DNA of 48,294 bases from the NCBI RefSeq assembly GCF_900094565.1, contig NZ_FMAF01000037.1, positions 1 to 48,294 on the forward strand, in the 5' to 3' direction. Made by a program: the position numbers and the translations under genes. This DNA is from Martinezella lusitana (GTDB taxonomy: Bacteria; Pseudomonadota; Alphaproteobacteria; Rhizobiales; Rhizobiaceae). Position 1 is the stretch's first letter, and each line of letters begins with the position of its first letter. Positions 42,214 to 48,294 of the stretch are shown one piece after another. The notes beneath the pieces were generated by a model. It had not been told where the DNA came from. It saw only the letters and a list, made by a program, of their open reading frames with translations, and ran no database searches.

Positions 42214-43434
42214 CTAGTCGCTCGGCAGCGGTCCCGGGAGTAACAATGTTGTCGGGAAGCCGACGACCGGCGGCATCATCCAGCGACAAGCGCGGCCATT
42301 GCCGATGCTTTGCACCCGCCCGGTGGCCGCCAGTGCATCGAGCGCCCGCTGCACCGTGCGCGGACTTGTGGCCAGCGCGATCGCCAGCGCCGAACTCGAC
42401 CAGGATTCGCCGTCGGCGAGCAGCGCAAGCAGAGAGGCGTGCTCCGCCTCGACAGGTGGCGCCAGCACAACGATATCGCGTTTTCCATGCGGCGTCAGCG
42501 CAAAGCCGTGCGTCGTCGCGCCAATATCGGCAAAAGGTTCCAACGCAGTGCGCAGCCTGCCGATCTCGACTCTGAGCCGTGCCCGGTGGGATTCGTCGGC
42601 ATGGCGGGCGTGGAAAGCGCGGGAAAGCAGCACGGCGCGCGACGCGTCCGCGGGAGCAGCCTCGGCAAGCACCCGCGCCAGTGTAAACAGCACCGGCCGA
42701 CTCGCCAAAGACACGACTTCACCGCCGCTGCGCACGACATTGCGGCAGGCGTCGATGACCAGCGCTCCGGAGGACAGCAGAGCCTCCACCTCGCCGAGCG
42801 AAAGCAGGCGCTCCCTGCCGTGTGCGATTAGCCGGGCCGCCGGTGCGTCGAGAACGCGCGCGGCGTCGCGCACTTCGATCGTGAGCGCGGGAATGCCGGC
42901 CTTGCGTGCTGCCTCCGCCGCTCGCGCCAGGGCACCACGGGCCTGCTCGGTACGAAGGCGGCGGATAGCGATACCGGCAACCGCAAGCTCATGGCTTGCC
43001 CTTGCGGCCGGCGGTAGCGGCGAGGGATCAAGTTTCGCGAGCATCCGTTCGGCCTCGTCGAGATGACCGATAAGCAGCAGGCGGCGTATCTGCAGGTTGC
43101 GGGCGTGAGCGGCATTGATGCGGTCGCCATGCTTGTCGAGGACGGCCCGCGCCGTCTCCAGCGTCTTTTCCGGCCAACCGAGATCTCGCGAAACGAGGGC
43201 AATCTCCGCCTCGGCCACGACGCAACGGGCGCGGGCCACCGCCTCGCGGGGGCCGAAGGCGCGCGCGGCGCTCTTCAGCAGCGTCTTGGCGCGGACTAGG
43301 TCGCCGAGCTGCGCCATCGCAATGCCGCGAAGCGCCAGCGCCGGTGCATCGTCGCGTAGCGCCACGCGTTTCATCGCGCCCAGCGGATCGCCTGACGCAA
43401 GCGCCTGTGCGGCGGCGATGATCAGCGAGTCCAT
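42214..43434 (-). CDS. Winged-helix regulator with TPR-like N-terminus
   Basis: 406 residues. The N-terminal 180 are Ala/Leu-rich helical repeats of the TPR kind (ALALRGIAMAQLGDLVRAKT and LIGHLDEAERML). The middle contains RARLRVEIGRLRTALEPFAD followed by IGATTHGFAL, resembling the wing of OmpR/SARP-type DNA-binding domains. Near the C-terminus, SSSALAIALATSPRTVQRAL with DALAATGRVQSIGNGRACRW is a second winged HTH. It is divergent from the DUF899 gene, a linkage suggesting it regulates that gene and the beta-propeller gene. Confidence 0.7.
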   Translation of the reverse strand: MDSLIIAAAQALASGDPLGAMKRVALRDDAPALALRGIAMAQLGDLVRAKTLLKSAARAFGPREAVARARCVVAEAEIALVSRDLGWPEKTLETARAVLDKHGDRINAAHARNLQIRRLLLIGHLDEAERMLAKLDPSPLPPAARASHELAVAGIAIRRLRTEQARGALARAAEAARKAGIPALTIEVRDAARVLDAPAARLIAHGRERLLSLGEVEALLSSGALVIDACRNVVRSGGEVVSLASRPVLFTLARVLAEAAPADASRAVLLSRAFHARHADESHRARLRVEIGRLRTALEPFADIGATTHGFALTPHGKRDIVVLAPPVEAEHASLLALLADGESWSSSALAIALATSPRTVQRALDALAATGRVQSIGNGRACRWMMPPVVGFPTTLLLPGPLPSD

Positions 43435-43552
43435 CGAAATCCCGTCACACTTGTAACTCCCACCCGTCCTGCTTCCAGCCGTAAGTTATTCCCCATCGGC
43501 CTGCAAGATGCCGCGCCGGATAGACAAACCTAGCAGACACAGGAGATCAACC

Positions 43553-44347
43553 ATGACGATGCACAGGACAGGAACGCGTAAGGAGTGGCTTTCGGCGCGG
43601 CTTTCCCTGCTGGAAGAGGAAAAGGAGCTGACGAGGCGCAGCGATGAAATTGCCGCGAGCCGCCAGCAGTTGCCCTGGGTAAGGGTGGAAAAGGACTATC
43701 GGCTCGAAACAGGGGATGGCACGGTTCCGCTCTCGGCGCTCTTCAAGGGGCGCTCCCAGCTTCTCGTCTACCACTTCATGTTCGGACCGGACTACACGGC
43801 CGGCTGCCCATCCTGCTCGTCGATCGCCGATGGCTTCAACGGCTTTGCCGTGCATCTTGAAAACCATGACGTCGCCTTTTCCGCGGTATCCCGGGCGCCG
43901 CTTGCGAAACTGCAGGAATTCAAACGTCGCATGGGCTGGACCTTCGACTGGGCCTCGTCGGCCAACAGCGACTTCAACCACGATTTCAACGTCTGGTTCA
44001 CACCGGAGGAGCAGCGCGACGGCAACATCGAATACAACTACCGCCGCGAGCCGCCGATGCCCGAGCCGCTGGCGGGCAAGACGGTGCAGCAATGGGAGTT
44101 GCGCGGCAGCGAAGGCCCGGTCGCGCAGATCGCCTCGATGACAGGAACGGATGTCGCGACTTACACGCGCGACCGGCCGGGTGTCAGCGCCTTCGCTATG
44201 CAGGATGGCGAGATCTATCACACCTATTCGTCCTATGCCCGCGGACTAGACGGCCTCTGGGGCATGTATCAGTGGCTCGACCGGGCGCCGCTCGGCCGCA
44301 ACGAAACCGGTGTCTGGTGGCGTCATCACGACCGCTATGGAGCCTAG
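43553..44347 (+). CDS. DUF899 thioredoxin-like protein
   Basis: 264 residues of the DUF899 family: RKEWLSARLSLLEEEKELTR, WVRVEKDYRLETGDGTVPLS, LLVYHFMFGPDYTAGCPSCS and DFNHDFNVWFT. The CPSC pair (residues near 85-88) lies where thioredoxin-fold proteins hold their active cysteines, but the redox role is unproven. The start at 43553 has GGAGATCAACC upstream; an extension to 43508 has no good site. It is followed after 3 bases by a small membrane protein gene. Confidence 0.88.
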   Translation: MTMHRTGTRKEWLSARLSLLEEEKELTRRSDEIAASRQQLPWVRVEKDYRLETGDGTVPLSALFKGRSQLLVYHFMFGPDYTAGCPSCSSIADGFNGFAVHLENHDVAFSAVSRAPLAKLQEFKRRMGWTFDWASSANSDFNHDFNVWFTPEEQRDGNIEYNYRREPPMPEPLAGKTVQQWELRGSEGPVAQIASMTGTDVATYTRDRPGVSAFAMQDGEIYHTYSSYARGLDGLWGMYQWLDRAPLGRNETGVWWRHHDRYGA

Positions 44348-44350
44348 CCG

Positions 44351-44629
44351 ATGTCCAGATTGTCTGAAATCCACGAAAGGGCCGGCGCGCGTGCCGCCGG
44401 CCTGCTGCAATATGCGGGCATCGGCCGCTGGCTTCAGCTGGCCGCGGCGCCAACCTTCGCCGCAATGGCGCTGCTGACCGCCCGCGATGGCGCAGCCGAC
44501 ATGATCTGCTCGGTGCAAGGCGGCTCGCTGTTTGGCGGAATGGCGCCGATGTATCTCCTAATGAGCCTGTTCCATGCCGGAGCCTGGCTGAGGCTTCTTG
44601 CAGGAGAAGAGAGTGCGCGAGGCCCTTGA
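44351..44629 (+). CDS. Small membrane protein coupled to DUF899 gene
   Basis: 92 residues with two hydrophobic segments (LQLAAAPTFAAMALLTA and MAPMYLLMSLFHAGAWLRLL). It begins 3 bases after the DUF899 stop codon, in the same direction. The pair likely forms a unit in which this protein anchors or partners the DUF899 protein at the membrane; that is inference. No named family recognised. Confidence 0.72.
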   Translation: MSRLSEIHERAGARAAGLLQYAGIGRWLQLAAAPTFAAMALLTARDGAADMICSVQGGSLFGGMAPMYLLMSLFHAGAWLRLLAGEESARGP

Positions 44630-44681
44630 GCGACCCTCTGCCTTGCTGCTCGAGCCAATCAATCCGACTATCGGAACATGG

Positions 44682-45584
44682 TCACCGCAGCGGAATCCAG
44701 AGCGGGCTCTTCCAGGCCTTCAACGCATCGAGAAAGACTTGCAGCTTCGATGGCAGGAAGCGCCGTGTCTGATAAACCGCGTGCACGAAGATTTCGGGCG
44801 AGGACCAATCCGGCAGGAGGCGGACGAGTTCGCCGCGTTCGATCCGGTCGTCACAATAATTCGAAGGCAACAGGCCTACGCCGTGGCCCTTGTAGGTAAA
44901 TGCGCTTACCGACTGGAAATCGCGGCTCGCGATCGGTCCCGAAACCTGCACCTTCGCCGATTTGCGGCCGTTGACCAGATGCCATTCGGTTTCATTGTTG
45001 CGGCCATTCAACAGGACGCATTGATGCTCCCGCAAATCCTCGGGTTTGGTGGGTAGGGCACGACCCTGCAGATAGGTCGGCGTCGCGACTACATAACGGA
45101 CGCTCTTGCCGACGCGCTGCGCAATGATCGTCGAATCCTGCAATTCTCCGAAACGGATGGCGAGATCGACATTCTCGGCGATCAGATCGAGAAACGTATT
45201 GGTGATGAAGAGATCGACCTGGATGCGCGGATAGTTTTTCAGAAACGCAGAAATGAAATCATAGAAGGGTTCCTGCCCCAGGACCACCGGCACGGAAATC
45301 CGAAGCAGGCCCTCCGGCTTTCTCTGTGCGTGAATGAGCACCCGCTCGGCATCATAGAGGTGGTTGAGCGGCTCGTTGCACTGATTGAAATAGGCGCGTC
45401 CCTGTGCGGTGAGGTTCAATTTGCGTGTCGTGCGCTGCAGGAGCGTCACACCCAGCTGCTCTTCGAGCGCTGTTACTCTGCGGCTCACCGTCGAGACCGG
45501 CATGCCGAGCGCATGGGCGGCCCGGCTGAAGCTCTCGAGCTGCGCTACTTTCACGAAAACAGCGATGTCGTTCAGATCAGTCAT
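44682..45584 (-). CDS. LysR-family regulator of SDR-RidA operon
   Basis: 300 residues. The N-terminal winged HTH reads LNDIAVFVKVAQLESFSRAA, HALGMPVSTVSRRVTALEEQ and LGVTLLQRTTRKLNLTAQGR. A type 2 periplasmic-binding effector domain follows from about 90. ATG 45584 is chosen for the normal LysR beginning; the frame is open to 45668. It is divergent from the SDR-RidA pair, and a 10-bp inverted repeat (45600-45633) lies 15 bases upstream of its ATG. It probably controls that pair; the effector is unknown. Confidence 0.88.
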   Translation of the reverse strand: MTDLNDIAVFVKVAQLESFSRAAHALGMPVSTVSRRVTALEEQLGVTLLQRTTRKLNLTAQGRAYFNQCNEPLNHLYDAERVLIHAQRKPEGLLRISVPVVLGQEPFYDFISAFLKNYPRIQVDLFITNTFLDLIAENVDLAIRFGELQDSTIIAQRVGKSVRYVVATPTYLQGRALPTKPEDLREHQCVLLNGRNNETEWHLVNGRKSAKVQVSGPIASRDFQSVSAFTYKGHGVGLLPSNYCDDRIERGELVRLLPDWSSPEIFVHAVYQTRRFLPSKLQVFLDALKAWKSPLWIPLR

Positions 45585-45599
45585 CTTCTGATTTTTGCA

Positions 45600-45633
45600 T
45601 AGATGGAAAATTGATTCCATATATTTCCATCTA
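45600..45633. promoter_or_regulatory. Putative LysR operator (10-bp inverted repeat)
   Basis: TAGATGGAAA (45600-45609) and TTTCCATCTA (45624-45633) are perfect reverse complements. The loop contains a further TTCCAT (45615-45620). Three ATGGAA/TTCCAT half-sites in 34 bases between divergent genes fit a LysR-type regulatory plus activation site. Confidence 0.55.
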
Positions 45634-45762
45634 ATCACGTAAAGCCCAAGTGGGCATATTCCTCCCACGAGAGCAAACCAACCACCTCATCCTCTCTCGA
45701 TCGGTCCGGCCTTCCGGGCCGATGCATGGCGGTGAGGTCGCTTCGTGAAATGGAGAACGACA

Positions 45763-46488
45763 ATGCAAACAGAAAAAACAGTAGTGATTACCGGTGCTTC
45801 GCAGGGCATTGGTGCCGGCCTTGCCAATGCCTTCCTCGACCGAGGCTATAATGTTGTCGCGACATCGCGGCGCGTCAGTCAAACCAACGAGATCAAGGCC
45901 TCCGACAGGCTGGCTCGCATCGACGGCGACATCGCCGATCCCGCCACGGCTGAGCGCGTCGTCGAGACCGCGCTCGCCCGCTTCGGGACGATCGACGCTC
46001 TGGTCAACAATGCCGGGATTTTCTTCACCAAGCCGTTCATCGACTACACCCTGGAAGATTACCGCAAACTATCCTCGACGAATCTGGAGGGTTTTCTGCA
46101 TCTGACCCAATTGGTCGTGCGCCAGATGTTGATGCAGAAGACCGGCGGCAGTATCGTCAGCATCACCACGCCTCTGGTTGATCACCCGATCGCCGGCGTC
46201 AACGCTTCCGTCGCGATGGCCACCAAGGGTGGTATCGAGGCACTCTCCAAGAACATCGCCCTCGAATACGCAAAGGAAGGAATTCGTGTGAACACGGTAG
46301 CGCCCGGCGTCGTCGACACGCCGCTTCACAAGGATAATCCGAGGGATTTCCTTAACACGCTGTCGCCGATGCACAGCATTTCCAGCGTCCGGGAGATCGC
46401 CGACGCCGTCCTCTTCCTGACAGAGGCTCCGCGTATAACCGGGGAGGTGCTGCACGTCGACGGCGGCGCACATTTGGGAAAATGGTAA
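45763..46488 (+). CDS. SDR-family protein lacking catalytic tyrosine
   Basis: 241 residues with the SDR cofactor motif TGASQGIGAG and NNAGIFFTKPF. The Ser of SIVSITTPLVD is present, but the expected Y-x-x-x-K reads AMATK in VNASVAMATKGGIEAL: Ala replaces Tyr. The C-terminal INTVAPG-like stretch (VNTVAPGVVDTPLH) is normal. It may bind NAD(P) without classical dehydrogenase chemistry or use another residue. GGAG precedes ATG 45763 by seven bases. Its stop overlaps the RidA gene start by seven bases, so they are translationally coupled. Confidence 0.85.
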   Translation: MQTEKTVVITGASQGIGAGLANAFLDRGYNVVATSRRVSQTNEIKASDRLARIDGDIADPATAERVVETALARFGTIDALVNNAGIFFTKPFIDYTLEDYRKLSSTNLEGFLHLTQLVVRQMLMQKTGGSIVSITTPLVDHPIAGVNASVAMATKGGIEALSKNIALEYAKEGIRVNTVAPGVVDTPLHKDNPRDFLNTLSPMHSISSVREIADAVLFLTEAPRITGEVLHVDGGAHLGKW

Positions 46489-46970
46489 GCGCTGGCGAAG
46501 CGCCGGCCGCTGGCGCAGAACAGCGGCTGAAGGATCTTGGTATCGCGCTTCCTCCGCCTCCCACGCCGTTCGGCGCCTATGTGGAGGCGGTGAAGATCGG
46601 AAAGCTGCTGTTCCTGAGCGGAATGCTCCCGGTCGTTGACCGCAAGCCGCAATATGTTGGACGCGTTGGCGGCGAACTATCCGCAGAGGACGGACGCAAG
46701 GCGGCCGAGATCGCCACCTTGAGCGCGCTTGCCGCCATCAAGGAATATCTTGGTTCATTCGACAAGGTGGCAGGCATCGCCAAGCTCGGCGTCTATATTG
46801 CGACGGAAGGCGATTTCCGGGATCATCCGAAAGTGGCCGATGGCGCATCCGAGCTCCTCCTCAAGGTCTTCGGCACGGAGATGCTGTCGGGCCGGATCGT
46901 CCTCGGAGTGGTCAGCCTGCCCCTCGGCATGCCGGTTGAAGTCGAACTCGTGCTCGAGCTCGCAGAGTGA
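46482..46970 (+). CDS. RidA/YjgF-family protein
   Basis: 162 residues of the Rid superfamily, in the longer (about 150-residue) group: PFGAYVEAVKIGKLLFLSGM, GRVGGELSAEDGRKAAEIAT and SGRIVLGVVSLPLGMPVEVE. The Arg that binds the substrate carboxylate in RidA proper (IRTTVFV) reads KLGVYIA here, and the position near GRIVLG carries the other Arg. The members deaminate reactive enamine/imine intermediates or have lost that activity. It is coupled to the tyrosine-less SDR gene. Confidence 0.87.
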   Translation: MVSAGEAPAAGAEQRLKDLGIALPPPPTPFGAYVEAVKIGKLLFLSGMLPVVDRKPQYVGRVGGELSAEDGRKAAEIATLSALAAIKEYLGSFDKVAGIAKLGVYIATEGDFRDHPKVADGASELLLKVFGTEMLSGRIVLGVVSLPLGMPVEVELVLELAE

Positions 46971-47536
46971 AACACCGCGCCCCGGTCCGGTCGGGGCGCT
47001 TCACATCCGTCCGCGCCACGCCCCCTGTGGTTGCTTCCTGCAGGGGGAAAGCTCGCGGGACGATGATGGAACAAGCTGTGGTGACTTCGGCGTCCAACCC
47101 GCCCGCTTCCCAGGCTCGCCGCGCGCCAAGCTGAACCCTGTCGCTCTGCGGCATGCTTGATGCAATTTGACGTTACGGTTTAGGGGCGATTGATTCATAC
47201 GAAATACGGTGAGCGAATACCAATTAAGGCTTATAGTAGTATATCCACAGATTACATACATTTATCAAATATTTCTCTATTAATACTTATAATATTCGAG
47301 CATATATTATGTTTATACATTTTGTTTCTGCGTGATGCAGTTGCGCATCTACTACCTATTGATATGAAGAAATTACAAAGCATGACCGAAATATTGGATT
47401 TCGGCACGTGCATTTCCTTCTCTATCGTATGCGCGGGGGGCCGTCGGCTTCCAATCAAGGGGGAACAGCCGGATCAATGAACGTAGCGGGTGGTCGTCAG
47501 CGTCGTTCCGATCAGGCATATCGATTGGAGAAACTA
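46971..47536. promoter_or_regulatory. Long AT-rich leader region of porin gene
   Basis: About 565 bases. Near the RidA gene there is a second stem (CCCCCTG 47021-47027 / CAGGGGG 47041-47047). From about 47190 to 47400 the DNA is strikingly AT-rich compared with the rest of the window, then GC returns before the ribosome binding site. An open frame at 47190-47480 has no site or family match. The region probably holds the promoter and a long 5' leader for the porin mRNA. Confidence 0.4.
46977..46999 (+). terminator. Hairpin after RidA gene
   Basis: GCGCCCCG (46977-46984) pairs with CGGGGCGC (46992-46999), and the outer GTGAA/TTCAC flanks (46968-46972 and 47000-47004) extend the stem through the RidA stop codon. 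It begins right after the stop, but only two T residues follow. Confidence 0.5.
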
Positions 47537-48294
47537 ATGAATATCAAGAGCCTTCTTCTCGGCTCCGCTGCTTCACTGGCAGTAGTTTCCGGCGCTCATG
47601 CGGCCGACGCTGTCGTCGCTGCTGAGCCGGAGCAGCTTGAGTACGTCCGTATCTGCGATGCTTACGGCGCCGGCTACTTCTTCATCCCGGGCACCGAAAC
47701 CTGCCTCAAGATTGGCGGCAAGGTTCGTACCGAAGGTCAGTGGTACAGCGCGTATGATCCGAACGCCCGTTTCGGTACGCTCTGGCACACCCGCGCTGAG
47801 CTGCAGCTGCAGACCGCGACGGACACCGAATACGGTCCGCTGAAGACCAACACCGAGCTGCGTTGGGACTGGGACGACGGCGGCTCGACGTTCACCAACC
47901 TGCTGCATGCCAGCATCAGCCTCGGTGGCTTCACCGTTGGTAAGGAAGACTCGCAGTTCAACGTCTTCACCGGTTATGCCGGCGACGTCATCAACGACGA
48001 CGTGGTTTATGACGGTCCGTACGAGCTGAACCAGATCACCTACAACTACGATGCAGGCAACGGCTTCACGGCTGTGATCTCCGTCGAAGATACCAATTCC
48101 GGTACGGGCGCTACTGGCGCTAACGGCGAAGACAGCTCCGACCATTACGCTCCCGACGTTGTTGCCGGTGCCGGCTTCAAGTCTGGCGCATGGGGCTTCA
48201 AGGTTGTTGGCGGCTACGACTCGATCGTCGAAGAAGGCGCCATCAAGGCTCGTGTCGATGCTGACTTCGGTGTCTTCTCGGCCTTCTTGATGGG
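47537..48294 (+). CDS. ropA: RopA-type outer-membrane porin (5' part)
   Basis: 252 codons are present and the frame runs off the window. The signal peptide is MNIKSLLLGSAASLAVVSGA to HAAD. The mature start includes EQLEYVRICDAYGAGYFFIP and GTETCLKIGGKVRTEGQWY, then strand-turn repeats of the alphaproteobacterial 16-strand porin (Porin_2 family; RopA in rhizobia). It should form trimeric outer-membrane pores. GGAG lies seven bases before ATG 47537. The codon use is strongly biased toward preferred codons (GGT, GAC, CTG, ACC), as expected of a highly expressed gene. Confidence 0.92.
   Translation, partial: MNIKSLLLGSAASLAVVSGAHAADAVVAAEPEQLEYVRICDAYGAGYFFIPGTETCLKIGGKVRTEGQWYSAYDPNARFGTLWHTRAELQLQTATDTEYGPLKTNTELRWDWDDGGSTFTNLLHASISLGGFTVGKEDSQFNVFTGYAGDVINDDVVYDGPYELNQITYNYDAGNGFTAVISVEDTNSGTGATGANGEDSSDHYAPDVVAGAGFKSGAWGFKVVGGYDSIVEEGAIKARVDADFGVFSAFLM

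Noticed and set aside
47190..47480. 96-residue rightward frame upstream of the porin
   Set aside because: Its hydrophobicity follows from AT-rich DNA; no ribosome binding site, no family resemblance and it ends before the porin leader.

Overview
The window looks like a chromosomal or chromid segment of a Rhizobium-type alphaproteobacterium. The evidence is a high-GC background with rhizobial codon use, a RopA-type porin entering at the right edge, IalB-family secreted proteins, short LuxR/XRE/LysR/LacI/AraC regulators, and a rhizobial-style TolC/multicopper oxidase/cupredoxin copper cluster. No rRNA, tRNA, CRISPR array or intact insertion sequence was recognised. Several gene remnants mark a much-rearranged accessory stretch.

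Layout. 1-7100: tail of a LuxR-type regulator, a degenerate GGDEF fragment, a small XRE-like regulator, a diguanylate cyclase, a Gfo/Idh/MocA remnant, a chemoreceptor paired with a sugar-type periplasmic binding protein, and a family 2 glycosyltransferase. 7600-14400: a leftward cassette of an MBL-fold hydrolase, an NA37/NdpA-like protein, a two-TM protein, a histidine phosphatase and a phospholipase D-like protein, ending in a patatin-like C-terminal fragment. This is the best candidate for an undescribed system. 14660-19520: a leftward copper-handling cluster (His/Cys-rich protein, lipoprotein, TolC-like lipoprotein, multicopper oxidase, cupredoxin, CusF-like protein). 19740-25520: a MEKHLA protein, then a LysR regulator divergent from an emrA-emrB-adenylate cyclase operon, with a 49-bp patterned regulatory element present twice.

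25650-33780: a leftward operon around a 1742-residue YadA-type trimeric autotransporter, preceded by a small cytosolic protein and followed by two IalB-family proteins, a membrane-anchored protein and a DUF4189 protein. It is probably a surface adhesion module. 34090-36600: an AraC regulator, a small protein, and a chimeric scar joining the 5' part of a biotin-carrier (AccB-like) gene to the 3' part of a HAD phosphatase gene. 36870-41280: ureidoglycine aminohydrolase, an SDR/phytanoyl-CoA dioxygenase-like pair and a divergent LacI regulator. 41530-44630: a beta-propeller protein and a winged-helix regulator, divergent from a DUF899 protein with a small membrane partner. 44680-46970: a LysR regulator divergent from a tyrosine-less SDR translationally coupled to a RidA-family protein, with a 10-bp inverted repeat between them. 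47537-end: the 5' part of a ropA-like porin gene.

Functions come from family motifs visible in the translations. Operon calls come from spacing, overlaps and ribosome binding sites. No searches were run.
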